In this document: positions 54,618 to 63,787 of the stretch, piece after piece
How the letters are laid out: each line of letters begins with the position of its first letter
Position numbering within the stretch: the first letter of the stretch is position 1
Assembly (NCBI GenBank): GCA_041749255.1
Contig: JBGTBR010000057.1
Coordinates: 1-64,000 of the forward strand
Source of the DNA: JABDLO01 sp041749255
GTDB lineage: Bacteria; Bacteroidota; Bacteroidia; Chitinophagales; Saprospiraceae
Reading direction: 5' to 3'
DNA: 64,000 nt
Notes under the pieces: generated by a model
The model's database searches: none
Told to the model about the DNA's origin: nothing
The model's input: only the letters and a program-made list of their open reading frames with translations
Made by a program: the position numbers and the translations under genes

Positions 54618-56666
54618 TTATTCTTTAACGTTGAAAGCCTTTTTTTCCATACCTACACCGGTAATTTTTATATTTTTCCATCCTTTCGGCACATTTACAT
54701 TCAGTTGGATGATACCTTCGTCAGTAATTTCCAATCCGGCAAATCCATAAAGAACGGCTTGCAACATTCCTCCCGCCCCGGTAGCAAAATAAGGGTTGGT
54801 TCCTCCAGGAAATTCAGCCAGCACTCCAAATGGAGGTAATTCAATGGGTTTATAAGAGTTTTGATAAATTTCACCTGCTTTTTCTGTCATACCTAGTCGA
54901 TTATACAATATGGCCAAAATAGCCTGACCCATTGCGGGACCTGTAGGTGATAGTCTTGGAAGATAATAATCGAGATCTCTCAGTACATCTTCTTTATTAC
55001 TTACTATAGAAAGAGGATACGCTAATAAATTAACGTCGGCTTGTTTTATTTCAGCACCGTCATAGGTTGCATTTTCGCGTGTAGTACCATCGGGAAATGT
55101 AAGTATAGGTATATTATAAGCTACATGTTCCCAATCTGGATCTGGTTCCATGCCGAGTTCTCTCGCAGCCTTAGCAGCATATCGCAATACCGTAATGGCC
55201 ATCCCATTGGTATAAGCGTTGTTATCGATATTTTCCTCAAATTCATTGGCACCGATCACGTTGAGAATGTCATATTGCTTCGGACCATTTCGTTCGACCC
55301 TGCTTACCCAGAATTTGGCTACCTCTTTTAAAATGGGCCAACCCCGGGTTTCCAGCCACTCCCGATCTTTAGTTACCTGGTAGTATTTCCAGCAGGCCCA
55401 TCCTATATCAGCAGTGATATGATGCTGAAAGGGACCCGTCAATGCCCATACAGGTGTATCTTCTGAACCGTCGCCAGCTGATTCCCATGGAAACATGACA
55501 CCATCATAACCATGAGCAAAAGCATTTTGCTTAGCCGCGTCCAGACGTTCAAATCTGTATTCCAATATGGATCGGGCTATTTCCGGTTGCAGCAAAAGCA
55601 ACGGTGGGTACATCCATATTTCCGTATCCCAAAATACATGACCGTTGTATCCCAGGCCGGAAAGCCCCATTGGTGATAAACTGTAAGCTGTCCCTTCCCT
55701 GGCAAAAGAATATAAGTGATACAGTGCACTGCGAATGTCTTTTGTAAGATCTGGCTTACCTTCTATACTTATATCGCTTTGCCACAGTTTATTCCAGGCT
55801 TGAAGATGCCGGTTCTTAAGTCTTTTATTCCCTTCCAGAGCAGCATAAATGGTAAGTCTCTCAGCTTCATTGAAAGGATCTTCATATTGTTCAGATGAAA
55901 CTGTACTTCCCACGACAGTAAAAGTATAAGTTTCACCGGCTTTTAATTTCCTCGTAAATTTCATCAAATGGCGATTGTAATCCCAGTCTTCATGAATTAC
56001 CTGTGGTTCTTCCCCATGCTTTTCCGGAAATATAATGCTATTGCTGGCGGCTACTTTCAGCCTGCCAGAAGGACTATTGGCTACTGAAGTCATTAAAGGA
56101 ATGGTTACGTGGGGTCGGTCGATATGGGAAAAATAATTACGCACATCACTTAAATGATCAGGAGCCAGGATCGTCGATAGAGGCGTAATAGTGATATCGC
56201 TTAACGCCTTGATCTCTATTTCGATCAAGGATGAATACGGTAAATGCCTTAAAGCCATCATGCTGGCTTTGACTTCTGCCTTATTGCCGTGGACAAACGA
56301 AGTTGTAAAGGTGGCTTCTTTCATATTAAGAGATTGAGTGAACCCCTGAATATTTGACCTTTGTATCATTTGGCCATCAATCATTAAGTCCATATCCATA
56401 TGATTGAAGGTTTTTAAGATGTTCGAAACCCTTCCCCTTTGGTAATAATCATAGGCTCCATTAAGGACAATCTCTGAAATTTTCATTGGATGTGGGGATG
56501 AAACAATCCCTATTATACCATTGGCCACTGTGATTCCATAATAGTTATTAGGATCAATATTGTCCGCTCTGATCTCCCATTCATTTGATTGGCTATACAA
56601 CGCGAACTGTAAACTGAGTATTACAAAGTAAATCGTCATTTGCAAAGGCCTCCAAAATGTATTCAT
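54618..56666 (-). CDS. GH65 family glycoside hydrolase or phosphorylase, secreted
   Basis: A 682-residue protein with a signal peptide (about 1-25). The GH65 (alpha/alpha)6 barrel is recognised by GHVFWDTEIWMYPPLLLL, HGYDGVMFPWESAGDGSEDTP and the acid catalyst in IGANEFEENIDNNAYTN. Most GH65 enzymes are cytoplasmic phosphorylases of trehalose, kojibiose or maltose. A secreted one is more likely an acid trehalase/kojibiose-type hydrolase. The linkage cannot be read from the sequence. Stand-alone, between the DUF389 and phosphatase genes. Confidence 0.88.
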   Translation of the reverse strand: MNTFWRPLQMTIYFVILSLQFALYSQSNEWEIRADNIDPNNYYGITVANGIIGIVSSPHPMKISEIVLNGAYDYYQRGRVSNILKTFNHMDMDLMIDGQMIQRSNIQGFTQSLNMKEATFTTSFVHGNKAEVKASMMALRHLPYSSLIEIEIKALSDITITPLSTILAPDHLSDVRNYFSHIDRPHVTIPLMTSVANSPSGRLKVAASNSIIFPEKHGEEPQVIHEDWDYNRHLMKFTRKLKAGETYTFTVVGSTVSSEQYEDPFNEAERLTIYAALEGNKRLKNRHLQAWNKLWQSDISIEGKPDLTKDIRSALYHLYSFAREGTAYSLSPMGLSGLGYNGHVFWDTEIWMYPPLLLLQPEIARSILEYRFERLDAAKQNAFAHGYDGVMFPWESAGDGSEDTPVWALTGPFQHHITADIGWACWKYYQVTKDREWLETRGWPILKEVAKFWVSRVERNGPKQYDILNVIGANEFEENIDNNAYTNGMAITVLRYAAKAARELGMEPDPDWEHVAYNIPILTFPDGTTRENATYDGAEIKQADVNLLAYPLSIVSNKEDVLRDLDYYLPRLSPTGPAMGQAILAILYNRLGMTEKAGEIYQNSYKPIELPPFGVLAEFPGGTNPYFATGAGGMLQAVLYGFAGLEITDEGIIQLNVNVPKGWKNIKITGVGMEKKAFNVKE

Positions 56667-56768
56667 TGTATTTCTTTTTTATGTGACGAATCAAAGTTAT
56701 ATAAAAGTAACCAGGAGCTATTTTGCTGGTGCGAAAAGCACAAAAATATATCGCTGCATCCTACAAAT

Positions 56769-57482
56769 CTATACGAGCGTTCTCCAGGATTTATCTTGGA
56801 TAAAACTAATATTGTTAAATGAAGAAAGTATTATATTCTTATGATTTTTTGAAAAAATAGACACAGATGCATTATAAATTACCCAGCTCAAATCCATGAT
56901 ATTGGTGAAAGACAAGTCTAATACACTCCCGCATGCCACAGCCTTGGGACCGCCTGAAGTGACCACCAATACATTTTTACCCTCTTCGCTTTGATGATTT
57001 ATCATTTGGAATGATTCTTTTGCATTGTTGACAAATTGAGGCCATGATGTGAATCTACTATCGATCATATCGTCAAATTCTCCGCGTATCCAACGACTGG
57101 CAAAGTTTTCATACACTCTTAGGTGGTGTTTTATTTGTTCCTTTTTATTACCAAATGGTCTATTGATTAACTCTCTGATCTGTTCATCGTGTTCGATGAG
57201 ATGGGGTAGCAAACTTTTAAGAATACCAAATCCTTCATGTTCTCTCAAACCTTCGACCAGGGTGGGGTGTTTTTCGGTCACTTCGATCTTGCTCAATATG
57301 GCTTCTGCAGTTTGCAGGTGACGTTTGAGTGGGCCACAATAAATGGCGTGTATGGTAATATTTTCACTGAGTAAAAAGTCCCCAACAGTTTGAGATTGCC
57401 TGATACCCAAATCTGAAAGTTGGTCGTAATCATCAGAAAACAAAGAAGCCTGCCCATGGCGTACATAAATAATCTTACCCAT
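56769..57482 (-). CDS. Histidine phosphatase superfamily protein
   Basis: A 237-residue cytoplasmic enzyme. The phosphoacceptor motif YVRHGQASLF (R8-H9-G10) is followed by IHAIYCGPLKRHLQTA and the acid loop VEGLREHEGFG. The second catalytic histidine, normally in a VTHGG motif, is replaced: the segment reads VVTSGGPKAVACG. A Ser-GG variant occurs in one branch of the superfamily, so activity is uncertain. It starts 4 bp after the MaoC gene, in one operon. Confidence 0.85.
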   Translation of the reverse strand: MGKIIYVRHGQASLFSDDYDQLSDLGIRQSQTVGDFLLSENITIHAIYCGPLKRHLQTAEAILSKIEVTEKHPTLVEGLREHEGFGILKSLLPHLIEHDEQIRELINRPFGNKKEQIKHHLRVYENFASRWIRGEFDDMIDSRFTSWPQFVNNAKESFQMINHQSEEGKNVLVVTSGGPKAVACGSVLDLSFTNIMDLSWVIYNASVSIFSKNHKNIILSSFNNISFIQDKSWRTLV

Positions 57483-57486
57483 GTGC

Positions 57487-57981
57487 TTATATATCTTCTT
57501 TGTCGTCCGTTAAAATCAATACGATAAAGTCAGCTATGCATGCAGGTTTTTCCATATTTTCAATTTCAAAAACCAAATGCAAAGTAAGTTTTATACCATC
57601 GTTCCACGATTCAAATTTTGTTAGTATTGCCCTGGCGCGAATTTTACTTCCCACCGTCACAGCGTGGGGAAATCTCACCTTATCTAGACCGTAATTGATA
57701 ACCATAATCGCATTGTCTACATGCATGATTTCGTACATCATGGCCGGAGCCATGGATAGAACGAGAAAGCCATGAGCAATAGTTGTTCCATAGGGTGAAT
57801 GCAGCTTTGCCACCGTTGGATCTGTATGTATCCATTGTTGATCACCGGTAGTTCGTGCAAATGTATCAATGGTATCCTGGTCGATTGTCTGCCATTTAGA
57901 TATCCCAATTTCTGATCCGATCTTACTTTGCATATCAGCTGCATCGATAAATCTGGATTGAAATGCTTCTTGTTCCTTCAT
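57487..57981 (-). CDS. MaoC family hot-dog dehydratase
   Basis: I start at 57981 (MKEQEAFQSRFIDAAD), giving 164 residues. An in-frame ATG at 58014 adds 11 residues. The MaoC signature is RTTGDQQWIHTDP.A....YGTTIAHGFLVLSM, with the hydratase Asp and His in GDQQWIH. Such enzymes hydrate enoyl-CoA or act on other acyl-thioesters. It lies 4 bp upstream of the histidine phosphatase gene. Confidence 0.87.
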   Translation of the reverse strand: MKEQEAFQSRFIDAADMQSKIGSEIGISKWQTIDQDTIDTFARTTGDQQWIHTDPTVAKLHSPYGTTIAHGFLVLSMAPAMMYEIMHVDNAIMVINYGLDKVRFPHAVTVGSKIRARAILTKFESWNDGIKLTLHLVFEIENMEKPACIADFIVLILTDDKEDI

Positions 57982-58243
57982 ATGAATTGAATTTTCATCC
58001 CCGAATATAACCATTCAAAAGATATAACAAATAGCCGATGAAATGATAAAAAGGAGATATAAAGAAAGTTGGTTCAGTTTTAACAGGGATCTGCCTGTCA
58101 GATACAATCTTTATCAGAAAATCACTGGATACAAACGTGTACAGAAAAAATTCAGCTCATTTTTTATACACGATTGGTTAAAACACTATTGAAGGGGTAT
58201 TTTCATTTTCTACTTTGAAAACACATGTACATCACTTCTTTTG

Positions 58244-59950
58244 TTAATATTTTCTTTTTTCTCTTCTACCTTGTTTGCGATTTCTAGGGGCATGGGTTCG
58301 GGTTCGTCGGGTATGAGATTTGGCGTCAAGTTCTGTTCTGGAAACTTCTTTGACAAAAAGTGTTTCACCTTTCCAATCCAATGCATTCATTTTGGCAACT
58401 ATGGGCTCAGCAGCCACTGCCTCAATTTCGAAAAGAGAGTAGTTTTTCTGAACATTTAACCGTCCTACTTTGGCCATTTTACCCGGTGTGGATCGGTTGA
58501 TGATTTGGAGTAAATCTCCTTTCGTCATACCCTGTTTCATTCCTTTGCCAAGAAAGTAAGCTTTCCATTCTATCGTATCATCCCTTTCATTTCCTGAAAA
58601 TTTTCTTTCCGAAGTGGATCTTCTGCCAACTTCAATTTCTTCAAATTCGGCGATTTCCATTTCTTTTATGTAATACCCTATGAAATGTCTCATGATCTCC
58701 TCTTTCGACATATTTTGGTATATATCCATCAGGTATTTAGGTATGGAGGTATCCCATAGTAAGCCTTCTCCCGTGGTGAGCACTTCATTCAGAAATTTTT
58801 CGACTCTGGCATTAATAATATCGTGTTTGCCAGGCATTTCGAGGAGTTCCACCTTTTTCCCCAGGAGTTTCTCTACCATCTTCATTTTCCGTTGTTCTTT
58901 GGTATTGAATATGGATATACAAACACCTTTATGTCCGGCTCTTCCCGTACGACCACTCCTGTGTATGTACACTTCCGGATCGTCTGGAAGATTGATATTT
59001 ATCACATGTGTAAGTTGGCTTACATCCAACCCTCTGGCAGCGACATCAGTAGCGATCAGCACATTGAACTCTTTTTTCTTAAAGGCTTCCATTACCTCTT
59101 CCCGCTGCGATTGTGAAAGGTCTCCATTGATAAAGCGGTTATCAAATCCATCTTTAATCAACTTGCGCGAAAGATTCTTAGTGTCTTCTCTGGTCTTGCA
59201 AAAAACGATACAATATGGATCATGGAGACTGTACAAAACTCTTTGCAATGCAGCCGCTTTGTTTTTTTCGTGTACCAGATAATAAAAGTGCTCTACCGTT
59301 TTTGGGCCTGAACTTTGCTTATTTCCCGCGGTTAATTCGGTTACATGATTCATGTAGTCCGAGGCAATTCTTCTTACATGTGATGGCATGGTAGCCGAAA
59401 AAAGATAAGTTTTCTTTCCACTGGGCGTCGTCTCCAATATCGAATCGAGATCTTCTTTGAAACCCATATTGAGCATTTCATCTGCTTCGTCCAATACCAG
59501 GTATTGTATGGTATCTACATGCAAAGCTTTTTGCCTTATAAGATCCAGGGTTCTGCCCGGAGTGCCTATCACGATGTGTACACCTTTTTTCAGGGCTTTG
59601 ACCTGAGGTCTTATGGGTGCTCCACCGTATACGGCAAGTGTATAAATTCGTTTACCTGGTGATAGGTAGGATTGGATATCATTTTCAATCTGGATGGCCA
59701 GTTCGCGGGTAGGGCAAAGAATGAGAGCCTGAACACCATCACTGCCCGGCGCGATTTTAGTGATTAACGGAAGTCCAAATGCAGCCGTTTTTCCTGTGCC
59801 GGTTTGAGCCAAAGCGATCAGGTCACCCTTTTCTTCCAGTATAAATGGGATGACTTTTTGCTGTATTTCGGTGGGGGTATGAAAACCCAGTTTTTCTACT
59901 GTTTGGACCGTTGCTGTTTCAAGTCCTAATTGGGTGAAAGTATTGTTCAA
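58244..59950 (-). CDS. DEAD-box RNA helicase (DeaD/CshA type)
   Basis: A 568-residue helicase from the TTG at 59950 (NNTFTQLGLETATV). An upstream TTG at 59986 overlaps a promoter -7 element, so I do not use it. Motifs in order: Q motif PTEIQQ, AQTGTGKT, PTRELA, GTPGR, DEAD, SAT, then helicase domain 2 with HRSGRTGRAG. A C-terminal RNA-binding part follows, with a DbpA-like RRM-like fold around 450-545 (VGRLNVQKNYSLFEIEAVAAEPIV) and a basic tail. It probably remodels ribosomal or cold-shock RNA. Confidence 0.93.
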   Translation of the reverse strand: MNNTFTQLGLETATVQTVEKLGFHTPTEIQQKVIPFILEEKGDLIALAQTGTGKTAAFGLPLITKIAPGSDGVQALILCPTRELAIQIENDIQSYLSPGKRIYTLAVYGGAPIRPQVKALKKGVHIVIGTPGRTLDLIRQKALHVDTIQYLVLDEADEMLNMGFKEDLDSILETTPSGKKTYLFSATMPSHVRRIASDYMNHVTELTAGNKQSSGPKTVEHFYYLVHEKNKAAALQRVLYSLHDPYCIVFCKTREDTKNLSRKLIKDGFDNRFINGDLSQSQREEVMEAFKKKEFNVLIATDVAARGLDVSQLTHVININLPDDPEVYIHRSGRTGRAGHKGVCISIFNTKEQRKMKMVEKLLGKKVELLEMPGKHDIINARVEKFLNEVLTTGEGLLWDTSIPKYLMDIYQNMSKEEIMRHFIGYYIKEMEIAEFEEIEVGRRSTSERKFSGNERDDTIEWKAYFLGKGMKQGMTKGDLLQIINRSTPGKMAKVGRLNVQKNYSLFEIEAVAAEPIVAKMNALDWKGETLFVKEVSRTELDAKSHTRRTRTHAPRNRKQGRREKRKY

Positions 59951-59983
59951 AGAAGTAAAGATATAAAATGTTATAAAAGGGCG

Positions 59984-59991
59984 CAAAGATA
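59984..59991 (-). promoter_or_regulatory. Candidate -7 promoter element of the DEAD helicase gene
   Basis: On the minus strand, 59991-59984 reads TATCTTTG (TAnnTTTG). Transcription would begin near 59977, which makes the TTG at 59986 unusable and leaves the TTG at 59950 as the first in-frame start candidate. Confidence 0.45.
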
Positions 59992-60247
59992 CAATTATTT
60001 AGTGGTATAATCACTTTTTACGTCAAGTTTCGTGGTTGTCAAAAAACGTATAGTATGAATAATAACATTTTAACGATGTTTTACGACATTTGGATGGGTT
60101 TTGAATTTTTTATGGTATGCATATCAAATTTCAATTCTATTTACGGATCCCACTAATACCTGAGTAGTTGCTTTCAGATTATCTGATTTTGATAAATCAA
60201 AAAAGATGATACCAGATATAATTTTTATTATAAACCAACTCAATTAA

Positions 60248-61798
60248 ATGAAAATGAAGCCATCCATCCTCACATTTGTTATGCTTACAGGTTGCGTTTT
60301 ATTCAACCTTTGGAGATGTAATCAACCTGCAACACCAGATTCCAGTGACGATTCATATTATACGGAGCAATACCGCCCGCAGTTTCACTTTAGTCCTGAA
60401 GCAAACTGGATGAATGATCCAAATGGAATGGTATATTACGATGGTGAATATCATCTCTTCTATCAATATTATCCTGACAGCACTGTTTGGGGACCCATGC
60501 ATTGGGGTCATGCTGTGAGTAGCGACCTTGTACATTGGGAACATCTCCCTGTAGCATTATACCCCGATTCACTCGGATGGATTTTTTCAGGAAGTGCAGT
60601 GGTGGATAAGGGTAATACCAGTGGATTGGGTAAAAACGGTAAGGATCCACTTATAGCCATTTTTACACACCACAATCCCGAAATGGAAAAAGAGGGTCGC
60701 AATGATTTCCAATACCAATCCATCGCCTTTTCAAATGATAATGGTCGGACATTTACAATGTATGAAAGCAATCCGGTCATTGTGAATCCAGGCATTCGCG
60801 ATTTCAGGGATCCAAAGGTGATATGGCATGATAAAAGCAAAAACTGGATAATGGTATTAGCAGCGTATGATAAGGCTATGTTTTATACCTCTCCCAACCT
60901 GAAAGACTGGACGTTAACCAGTGAATTTGGTATACCTGGGGATGACAGACTTTGGGAATGCCCCGATCTTTTTCCTATGCGGGTAGAGGGGAGTGAAGAA
61001 GAAAAATGGGTACTCATAGTGAGCATACAGCAAAAAGCTCCCAATGGGGGGACAGCCACCGGGTACTTTGTTGGAGATTTTGATGGAAAGACTTTTACGG
61101 GTGATCCTCAAAATCAAAAATGGCTGGATTATGGCACCGATAATTATGCACTTGTAACCTGGTCTAATGTTCCGGATGGTCGGACTCTTGCTATGGGTTG
61201 GATGAGCAATTGGCTGTACGCTCAGGAAGTTCCTGCTTCTGTGTGGAGAAGTGCCATGACTCTTCCCCGTGAGATTTTTTTGTTTGAAAGTGGGGGTGAT
61301 TTTTTTCTGCGATCCGTACCACCTAAGGAGTTGGCTGTATTGAAAAAAAACACAAAAACGGTCAAAGCACAGATCATTGCGGACAGCATTCTCCTTATGG
61401 AAGGGATCACAACGGCAAAACTCAATTTGTCATTTGATAAACCGGAAGAAGGCCAGATCATCATCAGGTTTTCTAATACTTCAGAGGAGTTTATCGATGT
61501 GGGGTACAATGCGGATGACGAGACGTACTTTATAAACAGAACCCATTCAGGAAATGCGGAATTTTACCCACCATTTGCCTCTAAACATACAGGTCAGACT
61601 GTGTACCCTTTTGAATCGATAAATATGATTATTTATCTCGATCATTCTTCTGTCGAGTTATTTGCAGATGAAGGAAAATGTGTCATGACGGATATCTTCT
61701 TTCCTTCAGAACCTTTTGATAAGGCTCAGGTGATCGTTACCGGATCGACTGAAATGCGAGAAGGTTATGTAACAGAAATGAATAACATTTGGAGGTGA
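60248..61798 (+). CDS. GH32 fructan/sucrose hydrolase, exported
   Basis: A 516-residue GH32 enzyme. The nucleophile is Asp57 in NWMNDPNGMVY, the transition-state motif is FRDPK, and the acid/base Glu is in LWECPDLF. The N-terminus is a Sec signal with two possible lipobox cysteines (Cys16 or Cys24 before NQPATP). A C-terminal beta-sandwich (about 370-516) follows the five-bladed propeller. Exported GH32 enzymes of this form cleave levan, inulin or sucrose; which of these is open. Upstream DNA holds an AT-rich promoter region of about 260 bp. Confidence 0.93.
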   Translation: MKMKPSILTFVMLTGCVLFNLWRCNQPATPDSSDDSYYTEQYRPQFHFSPEANWMNDPNGMVYYDGEYHLFYQYYPDSTVWGPMHWGHAVSSDLVHWEHLPVALYPDSLGWIFSGSAVVDKGNTSGLGKNGKDPLIAIFTHHNPEMEKEGRNDFQYQSIAFSNDNGRTFTMYESNPVIVNPGIRDFRDPKVIWHDKSKNWIMVLAAYDKAMFYTSPNLKDWTLTSEFGIPGDDRLWECPDLFPMRVEGSEEEKWVLIVSIQQKAPNGGTATGYFVGDFDGKTFTGDPQNQKWLDYGTDNYALVTWSNVPDGRTLAMGWMSNWLYAQEVPASVWRSAMTLPREIFLFESGGDFFLRSVPPKELAVLKKNTKTVKAQIIADSILLMEGITTAKLNLSFDKPEEGQIIIRFSNTSEEFIDVGYNADDETYFINRTHSGNAEFYPPFASKHTGQTVYPFESINMIIYLDHSSVELFADEGKCVMTDIFFPSEPFDKAQVIVTGSTEMREGYVTEMNNIWR

Positions 61799-61810
61799 GA
61801 GAGCGGAGAA

Positions 61811-63706
61811 TTATAAATAAGCTCTTACATTCTTTCCTTCCATAAAATTCATAAAAGCTCTGTTGACAATACGCGTACCGCCGGTAGTGGGATAGTTGCC
61901 TGAAAAGTACCAGTCGCCATTGTTATTAGGGCATGCCTTATGCAGGTTTTCAATGCTTTGGTATATGAGCTGGATTTCTGGTGCAGTTCCATCCGGTGTA
62001 ATAATTTCTGCAATTTTTGCAGTGATCTGATCATCGGTAAACAAGCTGTACAAATATTGCACCTGATTGGTCATTTCTTCAAGAGGAAGTTTTTCCTGTT
62101 CTCTGCACCGGTCATACACCTCATCGAGACGATTTTCCTGTTTGGTTTCTTTTAAAAGGGCTATAAGTGCTTTAAAGGCAACAAATTCATTCATCTTCGA
62201 CATATCTATTCCATAACAATCGGGATAGCGGATCTGAGGAGCCGAAGATACAATGACGATTTTTTTAGGCTTGAGGCGGCAAAGGTTTTTAATGATGCTA
62301 TCTCGAAGGGTGGTTCCCCTCACAATGGAATCGTCAATCAGGACAAGAGTGTCCACACCGTTATTGACTATGCCATACGTAACGTCATATACATGAGCTA
62401 CCATTTCATCCCTGGCGATATCATCTGCTATGAATGTGCGGAGTTTATCATCTTTTACCGCTAATTTTTCTATCCTGGGTCTGATATCGAGTACTTCCTT
62501 TAAGTTTTCTTTATCGATCATTGGTCCCAGATCGAGTATCCTTTTGGTTTTAATAGCATCGATCTCATCGTGAATACCTTTAACCATACCGTAAAAGGAA
62601 ACCTCAGCGGTATTTGGGATAAAAGAAAAAATGGTATTTTTAAAATCATAATTGACCGATTTCAGCACGTCTTTTGCGAGAAGTTCACCCAGTTTCTTTC
62701 TCTCCAGATATATATCTCTATCTGTTCCCCTTGAAAAATATATCCGTTCAAATGAACACGCTTTTCTTTCCAGCTGATCTTTACAAAGCTGTTCCGAAAT
62801 GTGGCCATTTTTTTTGATGATCAGTGCATGGCCTCTTTTCAGTTCGTGGATCTGATGATGCCGGACATCAATACATGTCTGAATGGCCGGTCTTTCTGAC
62901 GCTACGACTACGATTTCATCATCGTAGTAATAAAATGCAGGCCGTATTCCGGACGGATCTCTGAGAACAAATGCATCACCATGTCCGATCATACCAGCCA
63001 TGATATAGCCGCCATCAAATTTCCGGGAAGAGCGTTGGAGCAATCTCTGTACATCGAGGTGTTCTGCGATAAGTTCATTGATTTCCTGATTACTAAAACC
63101 CTCTGGTTTAAACCATGAAAATAAACGCTGAACTTCGTCATCGAGAAAATGTCCCATCTTTTCTAAAACGGTGACGGTATCGGATTTTTCTTTGGGGTAT
63201 TGACCAAATTCAATGAGTTCCTGAAACATTTCATCCACGTTGGTCAGGTTAAAATTTCCCGCTAAGATGAGGTTTCTGGATATCCAATTGTTTGATCTGA
63301 TGAAGGGATGAACTGTTTCGATGTTATTGAGTCCGTGGGTACCATATCGCAGATGCCCCAGAAGAAGCTCTCCTGTAAAGGGCTTATTTTCCTTAAGCCA
63401 GGCAGGATCATTCATTTGCTCGGGAGTACATTGGTTAAAATGGGTATACACTCCCTGAAACAGGTCTTTTAAATATTGGGGACTATTGCTGCGTTTGCGG
63501 CTGATATAACGACTTCCTGGAGTCATATCAAATTTGATTGTGGCAATACCTGCACCATCCTGACCTCTGTTTCGCTGCTTTTGTAATAAAAGTTGCAATT
63601 TATTGAGGCCGTAAAGTGCCGTGCCATATTTTTTATGGTAATATTCGAGGGGCTTTAAAAGCCTTATGAGTGCCAGGCCACACTCATGTTTTATTTGTTC
63701 GCTCAT
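61811..63706 (-). CDS. purF: Amidophosphoribosyltransferase PurF
   Basis: A 631-residue first enzyme of purine synthesis, transferring glutamine ammonia to PRPP. The N-terminal glutaminase nucleophile is Cys9 in HECGLALI, so a leader of eight residues must be removed, as in many PurF proteins. NRGQDGAGIAT and the HLRYGTHG segment belong to the same domain. The phosphoribosyltransferase part has the PRPP motif VLIDDSIVRGTT. The length of about 630 residues and the inserted segments are typical of Bacteroidota. Confidence 0.93.
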   Translation of the reverse strand: MSEQIKHECGLALIRLLKPLEYYHKKYGTALYGLNKLQLLLQKQRNRGQDGAGIATIKFDMTPGSRYISRKRSNSPQYLKDLFQGVYTHFNQCTPEQMNDPAWLKENKPFTGELLLGHLRYGTHGLNNIETVHPFIRSNNWISRNLILAGNFNLTNVDEMFQELIEFGQYPKEKSDTVTVLEKMGHFLDDEVQRLFSWFKPEGFSNQEINELIAEHLDVQRLLQRSSRKFDGGYIMAGMIGHGDAFVLRDPSGIRPAFYYYDDEIVVVASERPAIQTCIDVRHHQIHELKRGHALIIKKNGHISEQLCKDQLERKACSFERIYFSRGTDRDIYLERKKLGELLAKDVLKSVNYDFKNTIFSFIPNTAEVSFYGMVKGIHDEIDAIKTKRILDLGPMIDKENLKEVLDIRPRIEKLAVKDDKLRTFIADDIARDEMVAHVYDVTYGIVNNGVDTLVLIDDSIVRGTTLRDSIIKNLCRLKPKKIVIVSSAPQIRYPDCYGIDMSKMNEFVAFKALIALLKETKQENRLDEVYDRCREQEKLPLEEMTNQVQYLYSLFTDDQITAKIAEIITPDGTAPEIQLIYQSIENLHKACPNNNGDWYFSGNYPTTGGTRIVNRAFMNFMEGKNVRAYL

Positions 63707-63787
63707 AGAGCTGCCAGGTATGGTGGTTTATGATCAAAATGCAAAGGTAATGTTTCTTTATTCTTAATGAGTGCGTACATGTAATAA

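Noticed and set aside
60187..60200. TTTGATAAATCAAA upstream of the GH32 gene as an FNR/CRP-type site
   Set aside because: The spacer is 2 bp rather than 4, and the gene has no reason to be under oxygen control.
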